64,000 bases of DNA from Monoplex corrugatus (Eukaryota; Mollusca; Gastropoda; Littorinimorpha; Ranellidae). The translations under genes were made by a program, and so were the position numbers. Shown here piece after piece: positions 12,406-22,915 of the stretch; positions within the stretch are counted from its first letter, which is position 1; every line of letters begins with the position of its first letter. The DNA is taken from NCBI GenBank assembly GCA_030674185.1, contig JAPXFY010000021.1:72670721-72734720 (forward strand), given 5' to 3'. Under the pieces are notes generated by a model that was not told the origin of the DNA, made no database searches, and worked only from the letters and a program-made list of their open reading frames with translations.

Positions 12406-12419
12406 TCTGTTTCTTCCAG

Positions 12420-12817
12420 TCTATCACAGCAATTGCATCACTGTCTGGTTAACGGAGGGCAGGCGAACATGCCCCCTCTGTAACCAAGTGGTCAACATCA
12501 GTGGAACCCAGGGCGCCAGTGAAAGTTCACCATTGCTGGGCTGGATGACTTTCGGGCCAGCTGCTATGCTTCAACCCAATCGTCCACCAACCGACTGGCC
12601 AGTTGCCACTCCTGAGACTGCGTCCAATCGTCAAATGTTGAGTGGTACGGGAAGATATTCTACTGTTTCAGCTGCCCTCATTGATCAGGATCAACAGGCG
12701 TTTAGATCTGCACAAGAGGGCGTGGTTATGTTAAATTTGTTGTTGGGGATCGGTAGATGCACATGGATAAGCAGGTCACAGGCTGTAGTTTCCATAAGCC
12801 ACCAAACACGGATATAG
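12420..12817 (+). pseudogene. RING-H2 exon B1, truncated at the duplication breakpoint
   Basis: Acceptor TTATCTGTTTCTTCCAG precedes 12420, in phase 1 to match exon A. It encodes IYHSNC, WLTEGRRTCPLCNQV (the remaining H, C and CxxC zinc ligands) and a Ser/Pro-rich tail containing MLSGTGRYSTVSAALIDQD. Homology to exon B2 stops at about 12789 after SQAVVS, where sequence from the left border of the duplication begins. The B2 donor is therefore missing, and the frame ends after ISHQTRI at 12817. It may be a dead fragment or act as an alternative terminal exon; an AATAAA lies at 13376-13381. Confidence 0.75.
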
Positions 12818-12985
12818 CTTACAGGATCTTTAACATGTGAAAATGATGTTCTGCATCGGGGGAATCTCGGGCACTAACATGCCTGTTTACTTGGGAGATA
12901 GGAAAAGTCCACCCTCTCACCTTCATATTCTGGCCAGGTAGGGTCTGGAACTCTGATCTGATTGGAATTCTGATGTCCTGAGCAG
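12790..12985. mobile_element. Degenerate SINE-like repeat, copy 2
   Basis: Counterpart of 3793-3990. It starts CCATAAGCCACCAAACACGG immediately at the breakpoint within exon B1. The SINE assignment rests on remembered resemblance only. Confidence 0.4.
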
Positions 12986-13049
12986 CCTGGGAATTGATGC
13001 CATATACAATATGTATATTTAGGCCTGTGTATGACTTATGTAGGCCTAC

Positions 13050-13145
13050 TGTTTAGTGAAATGAGATACCACATGTCTGTATATGTGACTTTTGTTATTG
13101 TCATTGCTGTTTGATGAAATGAGATACCACACGTGTGTGTGACTT
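13050..13145. repeat. Short form of the 58-bp repeat
   Basis: About one and a half units of the 58-bp repeat that has some eight units in copy 1 (4066-4545), ending in a short CACGTGTGTGTG tract. Confidence 0.85.
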
Positions 13146-13230
13146 TTTTGACCTTATTGTTGTTTGAGAGAGTTCAGACTGCAGGATACTTTGTTATTAA
13201 GGATAGTTGCATTAAGCCCCATTGGACCTG

Positions 13231-13275
13231 AGACAGAGAGAGAGAGAGGGGGGGGGGGGGTGGATGTGTGTGAGG
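13231..13275. repeat. (AG)n-(G)n microsatellite, copy 2
   Basis: AG repeats followed by a G run of about 13 bases and a GT-rich stretch. Counterpart of 4647-4692. Confidence 0.85.
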
Positions 13276-13666
13276 AGAGATGGATGGAAAGGAAAGAGAA
13301 AATTGGAGACCTACAGAGTGAGTATTTTAGTACAGAGACAAGAGCTCATCACTGAGATAGGAGGAACCTGCATGTAATAAAGGGATTGATTAGAGGTTTC
13401 ATTTCCACAGGTGTGTAAAGGAGGAGTTTTCATTGGAATAATTATTTATATTATCTCAAGCATATATTTATGAAGCTTTCATTAAAAGCTAGACAGGGAT
13501 GTACAAAAATTGATGTTGGTGGGTAGTGTATTCAAGACAGATGTTCCAGAAAAAAGTGATGCCTGTTTGAAATTGTCTAATCTTCATCTTTTTAGAAAGG
13601 GGGTACTGAGCAAGATTGATGGAGGAAAACAATGCCCTGATCTAATCATGTCTTTTTCATTGCTAG

Positions 13667-13747
13667 GTGAATATTATGACGTATGCCCCATCTGTATGGA
13701 GGAATTCAGACGCAGGGATATAGTGCGAGTGTTACCATGTGAGCACA
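13667..13747 (+). CDS. RING-H2 exon A2 (N-terminal half of RING finger)
   Basis: An 81-bp exon with acceptor TCTTTTTCATTGCTAG and donor GTAAGT, phase 1 at both ends. It encodes EYYDVCPICMEEF, RRRDI and VRVLPCEH: first CxxC pair with the canonical CPIC, then C-x-H. It differs from A1 by five bases in 81, all amino-acid changing (H/Y, I/V, S/P, C/R, E/D). Splicing to B2 would yield a complete C3H2C3 RING-H2 finger (LPCEH, then CHSSC and CPLC). The product is a probable E3 ubiquitin ligase; I cannot name the ortholog. Confidence 0.8.
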
Positions 13748-14149
13748 GTAAGTCAAGTTATGTCATTAGAATGAAAACCTTATTAATCTGACAGTGTGAA
13801 GCTTTTGAAAATTGTTTATTTAATTTGCCATTAAAAACTATATCTTCAGGAGCTAGAAAAGGCTAAAAAATATAACCAGACTGTACATTTAATATAATAG
13901 GTGCAAATTTTCAGCCTTTGTCAAATATGTACTAGTGACAGCAAAGAATAAATTCACAACACTTGGCAGAAAGAAAGGTAGAAAGAAACTCTAGGGAGAG
14001 CTAGACAACAGAAGGTCTTCAGAGAAGTAACCCCCTTTAGACAAGTGTTTCGGCCCTGAACTCCTTACACTCTCGGGGGGCCGGGCCACATCCAGGTCAT
14101 GACTCCTGGATGCCCTTCTGCTGTTGTCTATTTTTTTTTTTTTTTTCCC

Positions 14150-14226
14150 ACGCCGGGGAGCGAACCTGGGCGATTCTGCGCTTCAGAACTGCAGTACGCG
14201 GTTTTACCAATGTGCTAACGGGGCAC
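14150..14226 (-). mobile_element. tRNA-like (SINE-type) segment after the retrotransposon ORF
   Basis: On the minus strand GTTAGCACATTGGTAAAACC resembles an A box and CAGGTTCGCTCCCCGG a B box, about 35 nt apart, followed by an A-rich run. Spacing and boxes fit a degenerate tRNA-derived RNA polymerase III promoter. It starts about 35 bp after the stop of the retrotransposon ORF. It may be a SINE nested in the 3' UTR or part of the element. The ends do not pair as a functional tRNA acceptor stem. Confidence 0.55.
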
Positions 14227-14260
14227 ACATCATATGTAGGGGATTTAATCCTTATGAAGT

Positions 14261-15514
14261 TCACTTTTGGTTCCTCCTTGCCCAGATCCAGCTTGAGCTC
14301 CTTTCTGCTGCCTCTGCCATCGCTTTAAGGGCTCTAATCCTCTTCTTCCCAGAAATGGCTAGTTGTTTCATGAGATCATAAGCGGAGGTGCCCACAAACC
14401 CTCTTGCCCCGACCTCTATGGTGAAGATTTTGACCCGCAGACCTGCTTTCTTCAGGGTGCTGGCAAGACCGGCGTATTTTTCGGTCTTGTAGATATGTGC
14501 TTCTTCCATTCTGCTTTCGTATGGCACAGTGAGTTCTATCAGAATCACTTGTTTCGAGGAGTCAGAGTGGAGAGCGATGTCTGGTCTCATGCCTGTCTTG
14601 CTGATGACATCTGGGTAATTTCTCCACTCTGGGAGGTCTGCTGTACACTCCCAGTCGACTGCTCCATCCAGAAGACCCTTTGGCAATGTGCTGGTTGTCA
14701 TAGCAATTTCGGGCCAGACCTGTTTCCCTCCTGCTTTGTAGAACGTTGTCATAGCAATTGGTGCGTTTGGGGTCATGGTTTTTTCGCTAACCACGTCTGT
14801 GATCACTTTCAGAACTTGGTTGTGCCTCCATGTATACCTTCCTTGGGCTAGCGCTACTTTGCAAGAGCTTAGGACATGTTCCACTGTTTGTTTCCTCTGA
14901 CAGAGCGGACATGCTGGGTCATCTGATTTCCCCCATTTCACTAAGTTTGCATTCGAGGGGAGCAGGTCATATACAGATCTGAGGAGGAAGCTTATCCTTA
15001 GAGGAGCCATGTGCCACATATCGTTCCAGCTGAGACTTCTTTGGAGTGCACTGTCCCATGTTGTCCATTGCCCCTGTTGACCTTGCTGGACTGCCTTCTG
15101 CACTCTTTTGACATCTTCTTTCTTCAACTCCTGTATGATCATGTCTCTTTTTTCCTTCCCTTTGGCTTTGGACCACCACTGCATTTTTGTTGCTCCCAGT
15201 CCCTGTCTGTTGGTTTGCGTGTGTCCAATTATTTCTTTGATGCTGAGGTTTCTCTTGGCATTGTTTACAGCCTCTTGGACTTTCCATTTTTTGCCAGTTC
15301 TCAGCTTTGGCTGAACTGATCTCACGATATTGTCTTCCGATTCCTCCAGCATGCTCAACAGTCTTGCTTTTCCAACTTTGTATTCCTCCACTATGGATTT
15401 GAGAGGTAGCTTCAGCATTGCTTGACGACAGTAGAATGCAACATTAGTGAGACCAGGTGGGACACCGAGCCATTTTCTTGTGTATTTGTTGATTTTGGCT
15501 TCCATTGCTTCCAC
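14261..15514 (-). pseudogene. C-terminal part of an RLE-type non-LTR retrotransposon ORF (R2/NeSL/Hero-like)
   Basis: A 417-codon open frame, uninterrupted. Near residue 220 is CPLCQRKQTVEHVLSSC, a C-x2-C-x7-H-x4-C zinc motif, followed by RPDIALHSDSSKQVILIELT, which fits the PD-x(12-14)-(D/E) arrangement of the restriction-enzyme-like endonuclease (PD-(D/E)XK) at the end of R2-clade elements. The reverse transcriptase domain is absent, so this is a 5'-truncated copy, presumably immobile. Clade assignment is from motif layout only. An uninterrupted frame suggests a fairly recent insertion. Confidence 0.75.
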
Positions 15515-15829
15515 TGTGCTGGTGCAAATGTCATAGATTAGCAGTGGCCACAGCAGCTTTGGTGTCAGTAAAGAACTCCTTTAAGTTTATGAGGTGTTCA
15601 CATGTGCCATTTTCTCCATCTGAACACCACTTTAGAGAAGTTGTCTACTTTTTTCTTCTAAGTGTTGCACATTTCCTGTTTTGTATAAACTTTAGAAGGC
15701 CAGTGGGCCAACAATTTCCATCTATCTTGTTTTGTTATATGAAATATGTGTTGTGATTCTATTTCTGTTTTTGTGGTTCCTGTTTGCTTGAGTGCTATCA
15801 ATCTGTTGATTACTGTCTCCACAGAATGT

Positions 15830-17465
15830 CAGCTTTCTTATGAGGCTTTCGAGCCTGTTGCCATAACTACATATCAACTTACTTATAAGGCTTTAGAGCC
15901 TGTTGCCATAACTACATATCAACTTTCTTATAAGGCTTTCGAGCCTGTTGCCATAACTACATATCAACTTTCTTGTGAGGCTTTAGAGCCTGTTGCCATA
16001 ACTACATGTCAACTTTCTTATGAGGCTTTTGAGCCTGTTGCCATAACTACATATCAACTTTCTTATGAGGCTTTCGAGCCTGTTGCCATAACTGCATATG
16101 AACTTTCTTATAAGGCTTTAGAGCCTGTTGCCATAACTACGTATCAACTTTCTTATAAGGCTTTCGAGCCTGTTGCCATAACTGCATATCAACTTTCTTA
16201 TAAGGCTTTAGAGCCTGTTGCCATAACTACATATCAACTTTCTTATAGGCTTTAGAGCCCCGTTGCCATAACTACATATCAACTTTCTTATAAGGCTTTA
16301 GAGCCTGTTGCCATAACTACATATCAACTTACTTATAAGGCTTTAGAGCCTGTTGTCATAACTACATATCAAGTTTCTTATGAAGCTTTAGAGCCTGTTG
16401 CCATAACTACATATGAACTTTCTTATGAGGCTTTAGAGCATGTTGCCATAACTACATATCAACTTACTTATAAGGCTTTAGAGCCTGTTGCCATAACTAC
16501 ATGTCAACTTTCTTATAAGGCTTTAGAGCCTGTTGCCATAACTACATATCAACTTACTTATAAGGCTTTAGAGCCTGTTGTCATAACTACATATCAAGTT
16601 TCTTATGAGGCTTAAGAGCCTGTTGCCATAACTACATATGAACTTTCTTATAAGGCTTTAGAGCATGTTGCCATAACTACATATCAACTTTCTTATGAGG
16701 CTTTAGAGCCTGTTGCCATAACTATGTATCAACTTACTTATAAGGCTTTAGAGCCTGTTGCCATAACTACATATCAACTTTCTTATAGGCTTTAGAGCCC
16801 CGTTGCCATAACTACATATCAACTTTCTTATAAGGCTTTAGAGCCTGTTGCCATAACTACATATCAAGTTTCTTATGAAGCTTTAGAGCCTGTTGCCATA
16901 ACTACATATGAACTTACTTATAAGGCTTTAGAGCCTGTTGCCATAACTATGTATTAACTTACTTATAAGGCTTTAGAGCCTGTTGCCATAACTATGTATT
17001 AACTTACTTATAAGGCTTTAGAGCCTGTTGCCATAACTATGTATCAACTTACTTATAAGGCTTTAGAGCCTGTTGTCATAACTACATATCAAGTTTCTTA
17101 TGAAGCTTTAGAGCCTGTTGCCATAACTACATATGAACTTACTTATAAGGCTTTAGAGCCTGTTGCCATAACTATGTATCAACTTACTTATAAGGCTTTA
17201 GAGCCTGTTGCCATAACTACGTATCAACTTACTTATAAGGCTTTAGAGCCTGTTGCCATAACTACGTATCAACTTACTTATAAGGCTTTAGAGCCTGGTG
17301 CCATAACTATGTATCAACTTACTTATAAGGCTTTAGAGCCTGTTGCCATAATTATGTATCAACTTACTTATAAGGTTTTAGAGCCTGTTGCCATAACTAT
17401 GTATCAACTTTCTTATAAGGCTTTAGAGCCTGTTGCCATAACTATGTATCATCAGCTTTCTTGTA
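15830..17465. repeat. 45-bp minisatellite inside the RING intron, copy 2
   Basis: About 36 units with the same seed as 5660-8195 (GAGCCTGTTGCCATAACTAC) and the same 5-bp stem, 4-nt loop inverted repeat. Units here include a CAACTTACTTATAAGG variant that is common only in this copy, showing independent homogenisation. Open frames of 169 and 194 codons are repeat artefacts. Confidence 0.97.
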
Positions 17466-17864
17466 AGGTCTTGAAGCCTGAGTCACCGCTGATTCTCAGC
17501 TTTCTGCAGGCCGTAAGGGGAAACAGGACATTAATACTGGTGCCGAACTTGAAGGCTTCACGAGTAGCTGAAAAATGTGGCTGCAACAGTGAAAGAGAGT
17601 CTCACAAGATTATTGACATTTAAAAAAATGGCCCTGTTTATTGTGCTGCTTGAGTGACACTGATCATGTGCTACTTATTTTGGCTTGACAACACGCCACA
17701 GATCAAAAGTTCATTCAGTCAGAAGTGTAGGAACCATGACAGCCATGTGCTGTGGGTGGGTCATTTTAGTGGAGTGAAACAGTTCCCATTCTGTTCCAAC
17801 TTAGTAAAGACACTTGTAAATCCATGGCAACACATAAGACAAATAAATTATCTGTTTCTTCCAG
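17466..17864 (+). other. Intron end, copy 2
   Basis: Matches 8196-8533 of copy 1 and then jumps, after AAAGACACTTG (about 17817), to a single 45-bp unit and the acceptor TTATCTGTTTCTTCCAG. No exon is supported here. Confidence 0.7.
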
Positions 17865-18242
17865 TCTGTCACAGCAGTTGCATCACTGTCTGGTTAACGG
17901 AGGGCAGGCGAACATGCCCCCTCTGTAACCAAGTGATCAACATCAGTGGAACCCAGGGCACCAGTGAAAGTTCACCATTGCTGATCAGGACTGTCGGGCC
18001 AGCTGTTATGCTTCAACCCATTCGTCCACCAACCCACCGTCCAGTTGCCGCTCCTGAGACTGCGTTCAATCGTCAAATGTTGAGTGGTACGGGAAGATAT
18101 TCTACTGTTTCAGCTGCCCTCATTGATCAGGATCAACAGGCGTTTAGATCTGCACAAGAGGGCGTGGTTATGTTAAATTTGTTGTTGGGGGTTGGTAGAT
18201 GCACATGGAGAAGCGGGTCACAGGCTGTAGTTTCATATCAAG
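17865..18242 (+). CDS. RING-H2 exon B2 (C-terminal half of RING finger plus tail)
   Basis: A 378-bp exon, phase 1 at both ends: acceptor TCTGTTTCTTCCAG, donor CAAG|GTCAGT. It supplies CHSSC, WLTEGRRTCPLCNQV (last His, Cys and CxxC ligands), then a Ser/Pro-rich disordered tail with MLSGTGRYSTVSAALIDQD and EGVVMLNLLLG. With exon A1 or A2 it forms a full RING-H2. It differs from B1 mostly by replacement changes (Y/C, N/S, V/I, A/T and others) and one 3-bp length difference. The 24353-24511 exon can follow it in phase. Confidence 0.82.
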
Positions 18243-18278
18243 GTCAGTACGCTGGATGTCTGTCTGTACTTATCCATG

Positions 18279-18325
18279 TGTGTGTGTGTGCATGTGTGTT
18301 TGTATTCATGTTGTCTTCTCTTGAT

Positions 18326-18372
<47 letters not shown>
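18279..18372. repeat. (GT)n microsatellite
   Basis: GT dinucleotide tracts at 18279-18300 and 18329-18372, just inside the intron after exon B2. Confidence 0.95.
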
Positions 18373-18374
<2 letters not shown>

Positions 18375-18579
18375 CGTTGAAGTTGGATGAGGGAGAGTGA
18401 CATGGCCCCTGTGTGAAGCTTGAAACTAGAAAGAAGCTTAGTTCGTGGTAGAAGTTAGATTTGTTTCAGTATGCAGTGATGGCTTGGATTGAGAGGTTTT
18501 GTTGGTTCGATTTCCCCATCAGTACAGTGTCAGATTTCTCAGACTGGGCTGGTTTCTTCCCATGTATTGAGCTGTTGTG
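18373..18579. other. Unique sequence between microsatellite and array
   Basis: No gene or RNA recognised; presumed intron. Confidence 0.4.
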
Positions 18580-21500
18580 GCCAATGCATCGATGGTGCTA
18601 TAGGCCAATGTATTGAGCTGTTGTTGGCCAATATATTGATGGTGCTATCGGCCAATGTATTGAGCTGTTGTTGGCCAATATATTGATGGTGCTATCGGCC
18701 AATGTATTGAGCTGTTGTTGGCCAATGCATCAATGGTGCTATCGGCCAATGTATTGAGCTGTTGTTGGCCAATATATTGATGGTGCTATCGGCCAATGTA
18801 TTGAGCTGTTGTTGGCCAATGCATTGATGGTGCTATCGGCCAATGTATTGAGCTGTTGTTGGCCAATATATTGATGGTGCTATCGGCCAATGTATTGAGC
18901 TGTTGTTGGCCAATGCATCAATGGTGCTATAGGCCAATGTATTGAGCTGTTGTTGGCCAATATATTGATGGTGCTATCGGCCAATGTATTGAGCTGTTGT
19001 TGGCCAATATATTGATGGTGCTATAGGCCAATGTATTGAGCTGTTGTTGGCCAATATATTGATGGTGCTATCGGCCAATGTATTGAGCTGTTGTTGGCCA
19101 ATATATTGATGGTGCTATAGGCCAATGTATTGAGCTGTTGTTGGCCAATATATTGATGGTGCTATAGGCCAATGTATTGAGCTGTTGTTGGCCATATATT
19201 GATGGTGCTATAGGCCAATGTATTGAGCTGTTGTTGCCAATATATTGATGGTGCTATAGGCCAATGTATTGAGCTGTTGTTGGCCAATATATTGATGGTG
19301 CTATAGGCCAATGTATTGAGCTGTTGGTGCCAATATATTGATGGTGCTATAGGCCAATGTATTGAGCTGTTGTTGGCCAATATATTGATGGTGCTATAGG
19401 CCAATGTATTGAGCTGTTGTTGGCCATATATTGATGGTGCTATAGGCCAATGTATTGAGCTGTTGTTGGCCAATATATGATGGTGCTATAGGCCAATGTA
19501 TTGAGCTGTTGTTGGCCAATATATTGATGGTGCTATAGGTACATGTATTGAGCTGTTGTTGGCCAATATATTGATGGTGCTATAGGCCAATGTATTGACT
19601 GTTGTTGGCCAATATATTGATGGTGCTATAGGTACATGTATTGAGCTGTTGTTGGCCAATATATTGATGGTGCTATAGGCCAATGTATTGAGCTGTTGTT
19701 GGCCAATATATTGATGGTGCTATAGGTACATGTATTGAGCTGTGTTGGCCAATATATTGATGGTGCTATGGCACAATGTATTGAGCTGTTGTTGCCAATA
19801 TATTGATGGTGCTATAGGTACATGTATTGAGCTGTTGTTGGCCAATATATTGATGTGCTATAGGCCAATGTATTGAGCGTTGTTGGTACCAATATATTGA
19901 TGGTGCTATAGGACATGTATTGAGCTGTTGTTGGCCAATAATTGATGGTGCTATAGGTCACATGTATTGAGCTGTTGTTGGCCAATATATTGATGGTGCT
20001 ATAGGCCAATGTATTGAGCTGTTGTTGGCCAATGCATGATGGTGCTATAGGTACATGTATTGAGCTGTTGTTGGCCAATATATTGATGGTGCTATAGGCC
20101 AATGTATTGAAGCTGTTGTTGGCCAATATTGATGGTGCTATAGGTACATGTATTGAGCTGTTGTTGGCCAATATATTGATGGTGCTATAGGCACATGTAT
20201 TGAGCTGTTGTTGGCCAATATATTGATGGTGCTATAGGTACATGTATTGAGCTGTTGTTGGCCAATATATTGATGGTGCTATACGGCCAATGTATTGAGC
20301 TGTTGTTGCCAATATATTGATGGTGCTATAGGCCATGTATTGAGCTGTTGTTGGCCAATATATTGATGGTGCTATAGGCCAATGTATTGAGCTGTGTTGC
20401 CAATAATTGATGGTGCTATAGGACATGTATTGAGCTGTTGTTGGCCAATACATTGATGGTGCTATAGGTACAATGTATTGAGCTGTTGTTGGCCAATATA
20501 TTGATGGTGCTATAGGCCAATGTATTGAGCTGTTGTTGGCCAATACATGATGGTGCTATAGGTACATGTATTGAGCTGTTGTTGGCCAATATATTGATGG
20601 TGCTATAGGCCAATGTATTGAGCTGTTGTTGGCCATATTGATGTGCTATAGGTACATGTATTGAGCTGTTGTTGCCAATATATTGATGGTGCTATAGGAC
20701 ATGTATTGAGCTGTTGTTGGCCAATTATTGATGTGTATAGGCATGTATTGAGCTGTTGGGCCAATATATTGATGGTGCTATAGGTACATGTATTGAGCTG
20801 TTGTTGGCCAGATATATGATGGTGCTATAGGCCAATGTATTGAGCTGTTGTTGGCCAATATATTGATGGTGCTATAGGCCATGTATTGAGCTGTTGTTGG
20901 CCAATATATTGATGGTGCTATAGGCCCATGTATTGAGCTGTTGTTGGCCAATATATTGATGGTGCTATAGGCCAATGTATTGAGCTGTTGTTGGCCAATA
21001 TATTGATGGTGCTATAGGCCCATGTATTGAGCTGTTGTTGGCCAATATATTGATGGTGCTATAGGCCCATGTATTGAGCTGTTGTTGGCCAATATATTGA
21101 TGGTGCTATAGGCCAATGTATTGAGCTGTTGTTGGCCAATATATTGATGGTGCTATAGGCCCATGTATTGAGCTGTTGTTGGCCAATATATTGATGGTGC
21201 TATAGGCCAATGTATTGAGCTGTTGTTGGCCAATATATTGATGGTGCTATAGGCCATGTATTGAGCTGTTGTTGGCCAATATATTGATGGTGCTATAGGC
21301 CAATGTATTGAGCTGTTGTTGGCCATATATTGATGGTGCTATAGGCCAATGTATTGAGCTGTTGTTGGCCAATATATTGATGGTGCTATAGTCAATGTAT
21401 TGAGCTGTTGTTGGCCAATATATTGATGGTGCTATATGGTACATTGTAATTTGAGCTGTTGTTGGCCAATTATATTGATGGTGCTATAGGTACATGTATT

Positions 21501-22745
21501 GAGCTGTTGTTGGCCAATATATTGATGGTGCTATAGGCACATGTATTGAGCGTTTGTGGCCAATAAAATTGATGGTGCTATAGGTACAATGTATTGAGCT
21601 GTTGGTGGCCAATATATTGATGGTGCTATAGGTAATGTATTGAGCTGTTGTTGGCCATATATATGATGGTGCTATAGGCCATGTATTGAGCTGTTGTTGG
21701 CCAATATATTGATGGTGCTATAGGACATGTATTGAGCTGTTGGTTGGCCAATATATTGATGGTGCTATAGGTACATGTATTGAGCATTTGTTGGCCAATA
21801 TATTGATGGTGCTATAGGTACATGTATTGAGCTGTTGTTGGCCAATATATTGATGGTGCTATAGGCATGTATTGAGCTTTGTTGCCAAATATTGATGGTG
21901 CTATAGGCACATGTATTGAGCTGTTGTTGGCCAATATATTGATGGTGCTATAGGCCATGTATTGAGCTGTTGTTGGCCAATATATTGATGGTGCTATAGG
22001 CCAATGTATTGAGCTGTTGTTGGCCAATATATTGATGGTGCTATAGGCCTACATGTATTGAGCTGTTGTTGGCCAATATGGTGCTATAGGCACAGTATTG
22101 AGCTGTTGTTGGCCAATATATTGATGGTGCTATAGAAGTATTGAGCTGTTGTTGGCCAATATATTGATGGTGCTATAGGCCACATGTATTGAGCTGTTGT
22201 TGACCAATATATTGATGGTGCTATAGGCCCATGTATTGAGCTGTTGTTGGCCAATATATTGATGGTGCTATAGGCCCATGTATTGAGCTGTTGTTGGCCA
22301 ATATATTGATGGTGCTATAGGCCAATGTATTGAGCTGTTGTTGGCCAATATATTGATGGTGCTATAGGTACATGTATTGAGCTGTTGTTGGCCAATATAT
22401 TGATGGTGCTATAGGCCCATGTATTGAGCTGTTGGTGGCCAATATATTGATGGTGCTATAGGTACATGTATTGAGCTGTTGTTGGCCAATGCATCGATGG
22501 TGCTATAGGTACATGTATTGAGCTGTTGTTGGCCATATATTGATGGTGCTATAGGCCCATGTATTGAGCTGTTGTTGGCCAATATATTGATGGTGCTATA
22601 GGCCCATGTATTGAGCTGTTGTTGGCCAATATATTGATGGTGCTATAGGCCCATGTATTGAGCTGTTGTTGGCCAATATATTGATGGTGCTATAGGCCAA
22701 TGTATTGAGCTGTTGTTGGCCAATGCATCGATGGTGCTATAGGCC
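18580..22745. repeat. 47-bp dimeric minisatellite array
   Basis: About 88 units of 47 bp. Each unit is two related half-units of 23-24 bp: GGCCAATGTATTGAGCTGTT... and GGCCAATATATTGATGGTGC.... The first half varies (GGCCCATG, GGTACATG). 18600-19180 and 21980-22745 are regular, and the interior carries many short deletions. Every intact unit has two GGCCAAT motifs, which fit the core of a CCAAT box; whether NF-Y binds is inference. The frames on the minus strand are repeat artefacts. Confidence 0.97.
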
Positions 22746-22842
22746 CATTGGCAAGAGTTGGAATCACACCTTTGAATCCTATCCACTTCATTGATGTATC
22801 ACTGAAGATGTTTCTCAAATTTCCTTTCACTGCAGGTGTTTG

Positions 22843-22915
22843 TCTCTGTCTGTCTGTCTGTCTGTCTGTATCTCTCTCTCCCTTCGGCCTCCCCTCTCCC
22901 TCCCTCTCTCTCTGT
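22843..22915. repeat. (CTGT)n and (CT)n microsatellite
   Basis: CTGT tetranucleotides followed by CT-rich tracts. An acceptor-like CCTTTCACTGCAG lies just before it at about 22824-22836, but no open exon follows. Confidence 0.9.

Larger units (their letters stand above)
3793..12789 (+). repeat. Segmental duplication, copy 1
   Basis: The sequence from 3793 onward recurs from 12790 onward in the same order: SINE-like segment, 58-bp repeat, AG/G/GT-rich tract, RING exon A, intron with 45-bp array, conserved post-array segment, RING exon B. Copy 1 ends inside exon B, where the exon sequence switches to the left boundary (CCATAAGCCAC). This is the expected structure of a direct tandem duplication. 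Copy 1 has extra 37-bp and 45-bp arrays that copy 2 lacks. Confidence 0.93.
13978..15575 (-). mobile_element. 5'-truncated non-LTR retrotransposon insertion in the RING intron of copy 2
   Basis: Absent from the matching place in copy 1 (about 5391), so it either inserted into copy 2 after duplication or was lost from copy 1. Minus orientation: the 5' end lies near 15575 (reading PLLIYDICTSTVEAMEAK), then a C-terminal ORF region, a tRNA-like segment, an A-rich run (T run at 14130-14147 on +) and a 3' tail. I see no clear target-site duplication; the junctions are AGAAAG/GTAGAAAG on the left and CAGTAAAGAACTCC on the right. Confidence 0.85.
12790..18242 (+). repeat. Segmental duplication, copy 2
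   Basis: Colinear with 3793-12789 but containing a retrotransposon insertion (about 13978-15575), a shorter 58-bp array, a shorter 45-bp array, and none of the sequence equivalent to 8534-12371. It includes an intact exon B2 with its donor, so the copy retains the original right-hand side of the locus. Confidence 0.92.

Noticed and set aside
9972..12427. CRISPR-like regular direct repeats
   Set aside because: Repeats are contiguous with no unique spacers, and the setting is a eukaryotic intron.
14150..14226. A functional tRNA gene
   Set aside because: The ends do not form an acceptor stem, and the boxes are degenerate and sit in a retrotransposon 3' region.
5666..17623. Long plus-strand frames of EPVAITTYQLSYKAL repeats as a repeat protein
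   Set aside because: The unit is 45 bp, so frames stay open by arithmetic. Variant units with stops occur through the rest of both arrays, and the arrays lie in the intron between the RING halves.
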